DNA from: Rhodanobacter humi
GTDB lineage: Bacteria > Pseudomonadota > Gammaproteobacteria > Xanthomonadales > Rhodanobacteraceae
NCBI RefSeq assembly: GCF_041107455.1
Contig: NZ_JBGBPY010000001.1
Location: 3,782,001 to 3,846,000 of the forward strand
DNA length: 64,000 bases
Direction: 5' to 3'
The position numbers and the translations under genes were made by a program. The number at the start of each line of letters is the position of its first letter. Positions within the stretch are counted from its first letter, which is position 1. A model generated the notes under the pieces. It did no database searches, had not been told where the DNA came from, and saw nothing but the letters and a program-made list of their open reading frames with translations. Below are positions 55,310-63,382 of the stretch, in pieces.

Positions 55310-55486
55310 GCGCCCACGGATGGGCGCTTGTTGATTCTCGCATTCAAGGATGAATGCAAAAACTCCGAAGTGCGCCATGGATGGGCGCCCGTTTGATCTT
55401 CGCATTCATGGACGGATGCACAAGCCACCGAGTGCGTCCATGGATGGGCGCTTCTTGATCTTTGCATTCATGGACGAATGCACAAG
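55310..55486 (+). repeat. three-unit tandem array of paired ANGGA-loop hairpins (family 1)
   Basis: Three units, period 62 bp, same design as the 5991 array. A hairpins: 55310-55327 (GCGCCC, loop ACGGAT), 55372-55388 (GCGCC with one bulged G, loop ATGGAT), 55434-55451 (GCGTCC, loop ATGGAT). B hairpins: 55340-55357 (GCATTC, loop AAGGAT), 55402-55419 (GCATTC, loop ATGGAC), 55464-55481 (GCATTC, loop ATGGAC). All six loops fit A-N-G-G-A-N. The B stems here are GCATTC/GAATGC, against GCAATC/GATTGC and GCCATC/GATGGC in the other array: compensatory change. The last hairpin ends 18 nt before the ratA start. Confidence 0.9.
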
Positions 55487-55499
55487 TACAGGACCGACC

Positions 55500-55928
55500 G
55501 TGATCGAAATACGCCGCAGCGCGCTGGTGCGCCATTCGCCGGAGCAGATGTTCGCTCTGGTTGACGGAGTGGAAGCATACCCAAAGCGCTTTCCCTGGTG
55601 CTCGTCGGCCACCGTGATCGAGCGCGCGGACAGCGTGCTGGTGGCGCGGCTCGACCTGCATTTCGCGGGCCTGCGGCACAGCTTCACCACGCGCAACACC
55701 GCCGAGCGGCCGCAGCGCATCGATATCCGCCTGGTCGACGGTCCGTTCCGTTCGCTGGACGGCCTGTGGAGCTTCACCGCGCTGGGCGAGGACGGCTGCA
55801 AGGTGGCGCTGGCGCTGGATTTCGACTACGCCGGCATCGGCGGCAGCGTGCTCAAGCTGGGTTTCCAGAGCCTGGCCAACCGCATGGTGGACGATTTCTG
55901 CCGCGCCGCGGACCAGGTGTATGGCTGA
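55500..55928 (+). CDS. ratA: RatA-family protein (COQ10/START-like domain)
   Basis: 142 residues from GTG 55500, with ACAGGA about 7 nt upstream. Starts I-E-I-R-R-S-A-L-V-R-H-S-P-E-Q-M-F-A-L-V-D, the RatA/COQ10 pattern, and continues Y-P-K-R-F-P-W-C-S and F-R-S-L-D-G-L-W-S-F. In E. coli RatA is reported to block 70S association; in other lineages the fold helps ubiquinone function, so the toxin role is uncertain. It overlaps rnfH by eight bases. An in-frame ATG at 55350 lies in the repeat array and is not a credible start. Confidence 0.9.
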   Translation: MIEIRRSALVRHSPEQMFALVDGVEAYPKRFPWCSSATVIERADSVLVARLDLHFAGLRHSFTTRNTAERPQRIDIRLVDGPFRSLDGLWSFTALGEDGCKVALALDFDYAGIGGSVLKLGFQSLANRMVDDFCRAADQVYG

Positions 55929-56205
55929 ACCGACGATCGAGGTGGACGTGGTGCATGCCGGTGCGCGTCGCCTGTGGCGCCGTAGCGTCTCGCTGCCGGC
56001 CGGCAGCACGGCGATGCAGGCGGTCGAAGCCACCGGGTGGCTGGCGGGACTGTCGGCGGAGGTGTCGGAACCGCTGCGGCTGGGCATCCATTCACGCCGG
56101 GTCGAGGCGGACCATGTGCTCCGCGATGGCGACCGGGTGGAAATCTACCGGCCGCTCGCGCTGGACCCGATGGCCGCGCGCCGGCGCCGGGCCGGCAAGG
56201 GCTGA
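55921..56205 (+). CDS. rnfH: RnfH family ubiquitin-like protein
   Basis: 94 residues. Small beta-grasp protein: I-E-V-D-V-V-H-A, A-V-E-A-T-G-W, and the conserved R-V-E-I-Y-R-P-L-A-L-D-P at 77-89. It overlaps ratA by eight bases, the usual ratA-rnfH (ratAB) arrangement. The cellular role is not settled. Confidence 0.92.
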   Translation: MAEPTIEVDVVHAGARRLWRRSVSLPAGSTAMQAVEATGWLAGLSAEVSEPLRLGIHSRRVEADHVLRDGDRVEIYRPLALDPMAARRRRAGKG

Positions 56206-56238
56206 CTTCCGCCGCGATTGGCGATCAACGGCTGGCGA

Positions 56239-56706
56239 TCAGTGGCTGTCGCTGCCGCCGGAATCGCCGCCGGAATCCTTGTCGTCCTTGCCCTTGATGT
56301 CCTTGTCGCCCTTCCCCTCGTCGACCGGGTAGTCGACGTGGTACTTCTTGCTCTCCTTGAGCAGGTTCTTGTTGTTTTCCAGGAACGGGCTGCCCTCGAC
56401 GCGCGCCAGCGTGTCGTTGTCGAAATACAGGCTCATCGTGCCGACCTGCATCGGGCCGCCGCGGTGCGAATAGGTGGAGACGTAGTCCCAGCGGCTCTGG
56501 TCGAACGGCGTGGCCACCGACGGCGTGCCCACCAGCAGCAGTACCTGGCGCTTGGTCAGGCCGGGCTTGAGCTGATCCACCGCCTTCTGGTCGATGGTCT
56601 TGTCGAGCAGGTTGCCCTGGCGCACGTCCGGCGTGTAGACCAGATGGCAGCCGGAAACGGCAAGCGCCAGCAGGGCGACAACCGGCAGGGTGATCAGCTT
56701 TTGCAT
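56239..56706 (-). CDS. bamE: outer-membrane assembly lipoprotein BamE
   Basis: 155 residues. Lipoprotein signal with lipobox A-V-S-G-C (Cys20). The SmpA/OmlA domain includes V-Y-T-P-D-V-R-Q-G-N-L-L, L-K-P-G-L-T-K-R-Q-V-L-L-L-V-G-T-P and D-Y-V-S-T-Y. It is a component of the Bam complex. The C-terminal 45 residues are charged (K-G-D-K-D-I-K-G-K-D-D-K-D, then Gly/Ser-rich) and longer than in E. coli BamE, a lineage-specific disordered tail. It is divergent from fur with an 80-bp shared promoter region. Confidence 0.95.
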   Translation of the reverse strand: MQKLITLPVVALLALAVSGCHLVYTPDVRQGNLLDKTIDQKAVDQLKPGLTKRQVLLLVGTPSVATPFDQSRWDYVSTYSHRGGPMQVGTMSLYFDNDTLARVEGSPFLENNKNLLKESKKYHVDYPVDEGKGDKDIKGKDDKDSGGDSGGSDSH

Positions 56707-56786
56707 GCGTGTCGCGTCCAGATCGTGAAGGTGTCGGATGATACACTACCGGTTCGGCATCACCGCGCCGGTGTGAGGTAGCTGCG

Positions 56787-57209
56787 ATGGAACAGGAAAC
56801 CCAGGAACTGCGCCGGGTCGGCCTCAAGGTGACCCACCCGCGCATGCGCATCCTGCAGATCTTCGACGAGGAGGAGGGCAACCACCTCACTGCCGAGGAC
56901 GTCTACAAGAAGCTGCTCGCCCACCAGGAAGACATCGGCCTGGCGACGGTGTACCGCGTGCTGACCCAGTTCGAGGCCGCGGGCATCGTCATCAAGCACA
57001 ACTTCGAGGGCGGTCAGGCCGTCTACGAACTCGACCGTGGCCGCCACCACGACCACATGATCGATGTGGACAGCGGAAAGGTGATCGAGTTCGTCAGCGA
57101 GGAGATCGAGCGCCTGCAGCACGAGATCGCGGCGCGCCACGGCTACGTGATCGAGGACCACAGCCTGGTGCTGTACGTGCGCCCCAAGCATCGCCCACGC
57201 AAGAGCTGA
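56787..57209 (+). CDS. fur: ferric uptake regulator Fur
   Basis: 140 residues. The winged-helix part contains L-K-V-T-H-P-R-M-R-I-L and D-I-G-L-A-T-V-Y-R-V-L; the metal-binding region has G-R-H-H-D-H-M-I. The protein contains no cysteine at all: the positions of the E. coli C-x-x-C zinc motif are Asp and Ser (I-D-V-D-S-G-K-V-I-E-F), as in several Pseudomonas and Xanthomonas Fur proteins. It is expected to repress iron-uptake genes with Fe2+. It is divergent from bamE and followed by a strong terminator. Confidence 0.95.
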   Translation: MEQETQELRRVGLKVTHPRMRILQIFDEEEGNHLTAEDVYKKLLAHQEDIGLATVYRVLTQFEAAGIVIKHNFEGGQAVYELDRGRHHDHMIDVDSGKVIEFVSEEIERLQHEIAARHGYVIEDHSLVLYVRPKHRPRKS

Positions 57210-57248
57210 ACCCGGAGGCCGGGTCTCATAGGTCGGGTTGCGGGCACA

Positions 57249-57271
57249 AAAAATCGCCTGGAGCGATTTTT
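57249..57271 (+). terminator. intrinsic terminator of fur
   Basis: AAAAATCGC (57249-57257) and GCGATTTTT (57263-57271) form a 9-bp stem with loop CTGGA; the T-rich right arm acts as the U tract. It lies 40 bp past the fur stop. Confidence 0.85.
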
Positions 57272-57321
57272 GACATCGCGTCGGCGCTGGCTGGAAGAGC
57301 GGTATCGGGAATGCCGGGTAC

Positions 57322-57540
57322 AAAAAAATCGCGAGGAAGGACTCCTGTCCACCTCGCGATTGCCTCGGTACCTGACTGGACATCCGGCGAGGGCGAATTG
57401 CTCGCTCGGGCCGTGCGTGTCCAAGGTAACGACCAGATGGCGTCCTGCCATCTCTCCGGAGCCACCGTCCCCACGAGGACTCCGGTACGCCATCTCACGA
57501 TGGCGGCTCCCCCACATCGATGAACTGATCGTAACGAAGC
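57322..57540 (-). ncRNA. candidate structured small RNA or 3' UTR with GGA loops, ending in a terminator
   Basis: Between fur and the histidine kinase gene the minus strand can fold into several stems: GCCATC/GATGGC with loop GTGA (57491-57506), CCGGAG/CTCCGG enclosing GTCC/GGAC, and AGATGGC/GCCATCT with loop AGGAC. The last is a long hairpin, AATCGCGAGG/CCTCGCGATT, with an inner GGAC/GTCC stem and tetraloop AGGA; it is followed on the minus strand by seven T residues (57328-57322), a good intrinsic terminator. Nine GGA triplets occur in about 200 nt. No open frame is present. It may be an sRNA or the 3' UTR of the kinase gene; no convincing promoter was found. Confidence 0.5.
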
Positions 57541-57568
57541 CTTTACGGTCTGTGTATCGGAAAATTTC

Positions 57569-59191
57569 CTAGATGCTCCGATTTGTGACCGGCGATTCGA
57601 TGCTGCTGCGCAGCAATACGCGCAGGTGCACGCCGCGCAGCACCGGGCGCAGCCGGAACAGTCCACCCAGCGAGGTGACCCGGTCGCGCATGCCTTGCAG
57701 GCCGCGACCGCCGCGGGGCAGGCGCTCGGGCAGGCCGATGCCGTTGTCGCGCAGGTCGAGCAGGGCCAGGGCCGTGCCGTGGCGCTCGCCGATGCGCAGG
57801 CGCACACGGAATTCGCTGGCCCGGGCATGCTTGACGGCATTGGTGGCGCTTTCCTGCGCCAACCGGTAGATCGTGGTACGGGTGTCGTCGTCGAGCAGGC
57901 GCGGGTCGCCGCGCAGTTCAGTGTGGTAGCTGATGCCCGCGGCGTTCAGCAGGTCGCGGATCGGGCCCTCGTCCAGTGCGCGCAGCAGGCCGAACTCGTC
58001 CAGCACGGCGGGGCGCAGGTCGTCCAGCAGGCGATGCAGGGCGCGTCGCATGTGGGCGAGGATGCCGTTGATCGAAGTGCCGATGTCCTCCAGCCCGGCC
58101 TGCTGCAGGCGCGCCTGCGCCAGCTTCACGTGGGTCTGGATCGCGGTGATGTTCTGGCCCAGCTCGTCGTGCAGCTCGGCGGCGAGGTGCCGGCGCTGGT
58201 TCTCGTCGGCCTGCAGGTTGCCGCGGGCGGCAGCGCGCAGCTGTCGCGCCAACTGGTCCAGCCGGCGGTTGACCGCGGCCAGGTGGGTGTTCTGCTCGGC
58301 CACCCGCAGCTTGCTGCGGCGCAGGGCGTCGGTGGCCGAGCCCAGCATCAGCGTGCCGGTGCCGGCCACGGCCAGGAACAGGTAGCCGGCCGCCGAGGGC
58401 ACGTGGCCGAGCCGCTGGTCCAGCACGGTCATGCCGAAGCTGGAGACGATCATCGCCAGGCTCGCGCCACGCCAGCCATGGCGGAAGGCGAAGAACAGCA
58501 CCGGTGCCAGCGACAGCGCGCGGGCGAATTGCGGTTCGGAGGTGGCCTGCTCGGACAGCAGCAGCAGGATGGCCATCGCCGGCAGCATCACCTGCAGGCC
58601 GTCCAGCAGCAGGCCTGCCGTCGCGCGGCGGTCGGGCGGGGTGCGCAACAGCAGGACCATCACCGGCACCACCAGCAGCACGCCCAGGTAGCCACCCAGC
58701 AGCTCGTTGCCGAGCACGTGGATCAATGCGTCCTCGGCCGCGGCGGTGTGGATCACGGTGAGCAGACCCACGTCCACGGCGGTGGTGGAGAGCACCACCA
58801 GGATCGCGGCCAGCAGCAGGCGGGCCGTCTCCTGCGGGTTGTGCAGGCTCGCGCCTGCATGCGGGTTGAGCCGGCGCAGCAGCCACAGGCCTGCCGCGGT
58901 CACCAGCGGCTCGGGCAGTTCGCCGAGGAAGTAGCCGCCCCAGCCCATCGGCAGGCCTTCATGGAAGCTCATGCCGGCGGAGGCGACCAGTTCCGCTCCG
59001 ATCAGCCAGCCCCAACTGCGCATGGGCAACAGCAGCAGCGCGCCGAAACGCAGGCCGTAGGGCAACATCCAGTACGGCTGCGCGGTGGGCCACAGCAGCA
59101 GCCACAGCAACAGGTAGAGCACGCCAAGCAACGGGCCGGAGTGCAGCGGACGGAACGGTTTCGGGCGCATCCGCGGATGGTACATGGGCAT
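57569..59191 (-). CDS. sensor histidine kinase, MASE1-like membrane domain, NarX/UhpB type
   Basis: 540 residues (ATG 59191; ATG 59185 also possible). The first 290 residues contain about eight hydrophobic helices resembling a MASE1 sensor. A short coiled linker follows, then the HisKA_3 dimerisation domain with L-A-A-E-L-H-D-E-L-G-Q-N (phospho-His in L-H-D-E) and an HATPase with E-S-A-T-N-A-V-K-H-A and D-N-G-I-G-L-P, G-R-G-L-Q-G-M. It signals to the divergently encoded response regulator. The stimulus is unknown. Confidence 0.92.
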   Translation of the reverse strand: MPMYHPRMRPKPFRPLHSGPLLGVLYLLLWLLLWPTAQPYWMLPYGLRFGALLLLPMRSWGWLIGAELVASAGMSFHEGLPMGWGGYFLGELPEPLVTAAGLWLLRRLNPHAGASLHNPQETARLLLAAILVVLSTTAVDVGLLTVIHTAAAEDALIHVLGNELLGGYLGVLLVVPVMVLLLRTPPDRRATAGLLLDGLQVMLPAMAILLLLSEQATSEPQFARALSLAPVLFFAFRHGWRGASLAMIVSSFGMTVLDQRLGHVPSAAGYLFLAVAGTGTLMLGSATDALRRSKLRVAEQNTHLAAVNRRLDQLARQLRAAARGNLQADENQRRHLAAELHDELGQNITAIQTHVKLAQARLQQAGLEDIGTSINGILAHMRRALHRLLDDLRPAVLDEFGLLRALDEGPIRDLLNAAGISYHTELRGDPRLLDDDTRTTIYRLAQESATNAVKHARASEFRVRLRIGERHGTALALLDLRDNGIGLPERLPRGGRGLQGMRDRVTSLGGLFRLRPVLRGVHLRVLLRSSIESPVTNRSI

Positions 59192-59238
59192 CCGGCAGCG
59201 CTGGCGCGGACCAGCCCTGCTCCGTATACAGTAGGCCC

Positions 59239-59874
59239 ATGTACAGCATTGTCCTGGTCGACGACCACGCCATCGTGCGCGAAGGCTTCAAGCGGCTGAT
59301 CGGGCTGGAACCCGATTTCAGGGTGGTGGCCGAGTGCCGCAGCGCCGACGATGCGGTGGAGGCGGTGGCCCAGCAGCGGCCCGACCTGGTGGCGCTGGAC
59401 TTGTCGCTGCCCGACGGCAGCGGCCTGCCGCTGATCGAACACCTGCGCAGCGTGGCGCCGGACACGCACATCGTGGTGTTGAGCATGCACGACGGCGAAC
59501 CCTACGTGTCCGAGGCGCTGCGTCGCGGCGCCAGCGGCTACGTGACCAAGGGCGTGGCGCCGGAGGAACTGGTGGCGGGCCTGCGCGCGGTAATGCAGGG
59601 CGAGCAGTTCCTGAGTTCCGACCTGCGCCAGCGCCGCGCCGAGCAACCGGAGTCCGCGCTCGATCCGCTGCATCGGCTGACCGCGCGTGAGCATGAGGTC
59701 TTCCTGCTGCTGGCCTGCGGCCGCACGCCGAAGCAGGTGGCGGCCGAACTCGGCATCGGCCAGAAGACCGTCTACATCCACCGTGCCAGCGTGATGGGCA
59801 AGCTCAACGCCGGTTCGGAACTGGAGCTGTACCGCATGGCCAGCGAGCGGGGATTGCTGCCGGCCAGCAGTTAG
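59239..59874 (+). CDS. NarL/FixJ-family response regulator
   Basis: 211 residues. Receiver domain with acidic pair Asp8/Asp9, phosphoacceptor Asp54 (A-L-D-L-S-L-P-D-G) and conserved Lys104 (Y-V-T-K-G). LuxR-type HTH at about 145-205 (L-T-A-R-E-H-E-V-F-L-L-L-A-C-G, then K-T-V-Y-I-H-R-A-S-V-M-G-K-L). It is the partner of the divergent MASE1-type kinase; their starts are 47 bp apart. Its stop overlaps the recN stop by four bases in convergent orientation. Confidence 0.93.
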   Translation: MYSIVLVDDHAIVREGFKRLIGLEPDFRVVAECRSADDAVEAVAQQRPDLVALDLSLPDGSGLPLIEHLRSVAPDTHIVVLSMHDGEPYVSEALRRGASGYVTKGVAPEELVAGLRAVMQGEQFLSSDLRQRRAEQPESALDPLHRLTAREHEVFLLLACGRTPKQVAAELGIGQKTVYIHRASVMGKLNAGSELELYRMASERGLLPASS

Positions 59875-61541
59875 GCCTGAGCCCGTTCCAGCATCTGTTT
59901 CGCGTGGGCGCGGGTCTCGCGGGTGATCTCCACGCCGCCCAGCATGCGCGCCAACTCGTCGCGCCGACCCTCGGCATTCAATGCTTGGATTTGCGTGCGG
60001 GTGTGGCCGTCGTCACTGTGCTTGCTCACATGAAGATGCGCGTGGCCCTGCGCAGCCACCTGCGGCAGGTGGGTGACGCACAGCACCTGGCGCTGGCCGC
60101 CCAGCGCGCGCAGCTTCTGGCCCACCACCTCGGCCACCGCGCCGCCGATGCCGCTGTCCACTTCGTCGAACACCATGGTGCCCACGCTGTCCTTGCCCAG
60201 GGTGGCGACCTCGATGGCGAGGCTGATGCGCGCCAGTTCGCCGCCGGAGGCCACCTTGCGCAGTGCGCGCGGCGGCTGGCCGGGGTTGGCGCTGACCAGC
60301 AGCTCGCAGCGTTCGCGGCCTTGCGGATCGGGTTCGTCGCCTGCGGCTGCTTCCAGCTCCACCTGCAGCACGCCGCCGGCCATGCCCAGCTCGGCCATCA
60401 GCGCGCTGACTTCCTTGCCGAGCTTGTCCGCGGCCTTGCGGCGCGACTTGCCCAGCATGGCGGCGGCCTTGTCGTAGTCGGTCCGTGCGCGCTCGCGCTG
60501 GGTGGCGAGCTTCTCCAGCGCTTCACCGGCGCCTTCCAGTTCGGCCAGTTCGTCACGCAGCGCGGTGAGCTTGTCGTGCAGCTCGGCGACCGGCAGGCGG
60601 TGGCGGCGACCGAGTTCGTGCAGGCGGGCCAGATGGGTGTCGACCTCGGCGAAACGCGCGGGGTCGAGGTCGACGTCCTGCGCGTAGCGGCCCAGCGTGT
60701 CGGCGGCTTCGCCGAGCTGGATCGCGGCGTTGTCCAGCAGTTCCAGCGCGGGATTCAGCGTTTCGTCCAGCGCGGCCAGCTTGCCCAGTTCGGCATGGGC
60801 ACGCCCCAGCGCGCGGCGCAGCGCGAATTCGCTGTCGCCGTCGAGCAGTTCGGCCACGCCGGCGGCGCCCTCAGCGAGCCGGCCGGCGTTGGCGAGCCGC
60901 TTGTGGCTGGCTTCCAGTTCGGCCAGTTCGGCCGGCGGCAGCGCCCATTGTTCGAGTTCTTCCAGTTCGTGGCGCAACAGTTCCAGTCGCTGCTCGCGAT
61001 CCTCGCCGCCGCTGAGGCGGCGGATGCGCGCGCCGAGTTCGCGCCATTGCACGGCCAGTTCGCGGACTTGTGCCGCCAGCGCTTCGTGGCTGGCGTAGGC
61101 GTCGAGCAGGGCGAGCTGGTGGGTGCGGGAGAGCAGGGCCTGGTGCTCGTGCTGGCCGTGGATTTCCACCAGCAGGGTGGCCAGTTCGGCGAGCTGGCCG
61201 GCGCTGGCGGGGCGGCCGTTGATCCAGGCGCGTGAGCTGCCCTCGGCGCGGATCACCCGGCGCAACTGGCAGGCTTCGCCATCGTCCAGTTCTTCCTGCG
61301 CCAGCCAGGCGCGGGCCTCGGGCAGGGCGGCGAGGTCGAACTCGGCGGACAGCTCCGCGCGGTCGCTGCCGGCGCGCACCATGCCGCTGTCGGCGCGCTC
61401 GCCGGTGAGCAACAGCAGGGCGTCCACCAGCAGCGACTTGCCGGCGCCGGTCTCGCCGCTGACCACGGTGAGGCCGGCGCCAAGATCGACTTCGGCTTGT
61501 TCGACGACGGCGAATTGGCGGACGTGGAGCGAAGTGAGCAT
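59871..61541 (-). CDS. recN: DNA repair protein RecN
   Basis: 556 residues. SMC-like ATPase for double-strand break repair: Walker A G-E-T-G-A-G-K-S (29-36), long coiled coil through about 150-400, ABC signature region V-A-S-G-G-E-L-A-R-I-S-L-A, Walker B M-V-F-D-E-V-D-S-G-I-G-G, and H-L-P-Q-V-A-A-Q-G. Full length. It is divergent from hrcA; no LexA box was recognised in the gap, but a 26-bp palindrome lies there. Confidence 0.95.
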   Translation of the reverse strand: MLTSLHVRQFAVVEQAEVDLGAGLTVVSGETGAGKSLLVDALLLLTGERADSGMVRAGSDRAELSAEFDLAALPEARAWLAQEELDDGEACQLRRVIRAEGSSRAWINGRPASAGQLAELATLLVEIHGQHEHQALLSRTHQLALLDAYASHEALAAQVRELAVQWRELGARIRRLSGGEDREQRLELLRHELEELEQWALPPAELAELEASHKRLANAGRLAEGAAGVAELLDGDSEFALRRALGRAHAELGKLAALDETLNPALELLDNAAIQLGEAADTLGRYAQDVDLDPARFAEVDTHLARLHELGRRHRLPVAELHDKLTALRDELAELEGAGEALEKLATQRERARTDYDKAAAMLGKSRRKAADKLGKEVSALMAELGMAGGVLQVELEAAAGDEPDPQGRERCELLVSANPGQPPRALRKVASGGELARISLAIEVATLGKDSVGTMVFDEVDSGIGGAVAEVVGQKLRALGGQRQVLCVTHLPQVAAQGHAHLHVSKHSDDGHTRTQIQALNAEGRRDELARMLGGVEITRETRAHAKQMLERAQA

Positions 61542-61576
61542 GGCGGGCTGGCGGCAGTCCGTGGGTAGGCGGGTGA

Positions 61577-61602
61577 TTGTAGCGGCAGGCCTGCCGCTAC
61601 AA
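61577..61602. promoter_or_regulatory. 26-bp perfect palindrome between recN and hrcA
   Basis: Arms TTGTAGCGGCAGG (61577-61589) and CCTGCCGCTACAA (61590-61602) are exact complements with no spacer. It sits 36 bp upstream of recN and 69 bp upstream of hrcA. It is neither a CIRCE element nor a known LexA box. It may be an operator for either gene or a cruciform or repeat element. Confidence 0.6.
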
Positions 61603-61670
61603 TGAGGAGTCGGCTTGCATCGACGGCCGTTCGACCTTATCTCTCAAGCGTCTCATCCACTGCTACAGCC

Positions 61671-62732
61671 ATGTCCCTTCGCCATGACCACGAACTCGAC
61701 GCGCGCACGCGGCGTCTGCTGCGCAGCCTGATCGCGCAGTACCTGATCGATGGCGAACCGGTGGGCTCGCGCACGCTGTCGCGCTCCTCGGGGCTGGACG
61801 TGAGCCCGGCCACGATCCGCAACATCATGGCCGACCTGGAGGAGGCCGGCCTGGTGGCTTCGCCGCACACCTCGGCGGGGCGCATCCCCACGCCGCGCGG
61901 CCTGCGCCTGTTCGTGGACAGCCTGATCGAACTGCAGCCGCTGCCGCACGAGGAACTGGCCCGCCTGCAGCGCGAGCTGCCGCCGGGACAGGCCACCACG
62001 CGCGACCTGCTGGGCAACGCCTCAACCCTGCTGTCGGCGATGACGCACTTCGCGGGCGTGGTCACGGTGCCGCGGCAGGTGGACTTCCCCTTGCGCCACA
62101 TCGACTTCGTGCCGCTGCCCGATGCGCAGGTGCTGGTGATCCTGGTGTTCTCCGACAACCAGGTGCAGAACCGCGTGGTGCGGCTGGCCAAGCCGCTGGA
62201 CGGCCGCGAGCTGGAGCAGGCGGCGAATTACATCAACACGCATTTCGTGGGGCTGCGCGTGGATGACATCCGTGCGCACCTGCTCGCCGAGCTGCGCGCG
62301 GCGGGCAGCGAGCTGAACCGGCTGGTGGCCAGCGCCACCGAACTGGCCACGGCCTCGTTCGCGCCGCAGGCCGGCGGCGAGGACGTGCTGGTCAGCGGCC
62401 AGACCAACCTGATGGGTTATGCCGAGCTGGCCGACCTGCAGCGCCTGCGCGAACTGTTCGAGGCGTTCCAGCAGAAGAACGAACTGCTGCAGCTGATGGA
62501 GGTGTGCGCACGCGCACCCGGCGTGCGGCTGTTCATCGGCGAGGAATCGGGCTTCGCGGCACTGGACGGCTGCAGCGTGGTCACCGCCAGCTACGGTGCA
62601 CAGGGGCGCGTGCTGGGCGCGGTGGGCGTGATCGGCCCCACGCGCATGGCCTACGAGCGGGTGATCCCGGTGGTGCAGGCCACCGCCGGCCTGCTCAGCG
62701 ATGCCTTGAATCGCGCCGCGACGGCCTCATAA
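61671..62732 (+). CDS. hrcA: heat-inducible transcription repressor HrcA
   Basis: 353 residues from ATG 61671, chosen because the protein then starts at the conserved winged-helix domain (A-R-T-R-R-L-L-R-S-L-I-A-Q-Y-L, G-L-D-V-S-P-A-T-I-R-N-I-M-A-D-L-E, G-R-I-P-T-P-R-G). The GAF-like and insert domains follow, ending with I-G-P-T-R-M-A-Y-E-R-V-I-P-V-V. It represses chaperonin genes by binding CIRCE. No CIRCE is visible upstream of hrcA, grpE or dnaK in this window, so its targets are probably elsewhere (groESL). Confidence 0.95.
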   Translation: MSLRHDHELDARTRRLLRSLIAQYLIDGEPVGSRTLSRSSGLDVSPATIRNIMADLEEAGLVASPHTSAGRIPTPRGLRLFVDSLIELQPLPHEELARLQRELPPGQATTRDLLGNASTLLSAMTHFAGVVTVPRQVDFPLRHIDFVPLPDAQVLVILVFSDNQVQNRVVRLAKPLDGRELEQAANYINTHFVGLRVDDIRAHLLAELRAAGSELNRLVASATELATASFAPQAGGEDVLVSGQTNLMGYAELADLQRLRELFEAFQQKNELLQLMEVCARAPGVRLFIGEESGFAALDGCSVVTASYGAQGRVLGAVGVIGPTRMAYERVIPVVQATAGLLSDALNRAATAS

Positions 62733-62814
62733 CCGCCGCGGGGGGCGGGGATCGCCCGCAATTATTGAATCGGTCGGCCACGGCGCCGGCCATGGACGAG
62801 GCTTGGAGTCATTC

Positions 62815-63348
62815 ATGCAGAACAACGATCCGCACGCGCCGCAGCAGGCACCTGACGTCGACGCCGCCGACGCGGCGGCCAACGCCGACCTGGAGGCGCT
62901 CAAGACCCGCGTGGCCGAGCTGGAGGTCAGCAACACCGAACTGCGCGAGACCGTGCTGCGCGAGAAGGCCGAGATCGAGAACCAGCGCCGCCGCTTGCAC
63001 CGCGACCTGGAGCAGGCCCGTCGCTTCGCCAACGAGAAGCTGCTGAACGAATTGCTGCCGGTGTTCGACGGCCTGGAAAGCGGCTTGGCGGTGGAAACCG
63101 CCGACGTGGCGGCGATGCGCGAAGGCCTTGGCCTCACGCTGAAGTCGCTGCTCAAGGTGGGCGAGAACCACGGCCTGGCACAGGTCGATCCGCTGGGCCA
63201 GCCGCTGGATCCGGAGCGCCACCACGCGGTGAGCATGGTGGAGGCGCCCGGCGCGGCGGCCGGCACCGTGGTCAGCGTGCTGCAGAAGGGCTACGTGCTG
63301 AACGACCGCCTGTTGCGCCCCGCACTGGTCGCCGTGGCGCGCGACTGA
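62815..63348 (+). CDS. grpE: nucleotide exchange factor GrpE
   Basis: 177 residues from ATG 62815 (GGAG at 62805-62808, 6 nt upstream). An acidic N-terminal tail is followed by a long coiled coil (V-A-E-L-E-V-S-N-T-E-L-R-E, E-I-E-N-Q-R-R-R-L-H-R-D) and the beta-domain (D-P-L-G-Q-P-L-D-P-E-R-H-H-A-V, V-L-Q-K-G-Y-V-L-N-D-R-L-L-R-P-A-L-V). It releases ADP from DnaK. 82 bp separate it from hrcA. Confidence 0.96.
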   Translation: MQNNDPHAPQQAPDVDAADAAANADLEALKTRVAELEVSNTELRETVLREKAEIENQRRRLHRDLEQARRFANEKLLNELLPVFDGLESGLAVETADVAAMREGLGLTLKSLLKVGENHGLAQVDPLGQPLDPERHHAVSMVEAPGAAAGTVVSVLQKGYVLNDRLLRPALVAVARD

Positions 63349-63382
63349 ACCGCGTCGTTCGGGAATTCGGCGCGCCACCGGC

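Noticed and set aside
55350-55499. N-terminal extension of RatA starting at an ATG inside the hairpin array
   Set aside because: The extra 50 codons are translated repeats (for example M-D-G-R-F-L-I-F-A-F-M-D-E), not family sequence, and the GTG at 55500 has the proper ribosome site and family start.
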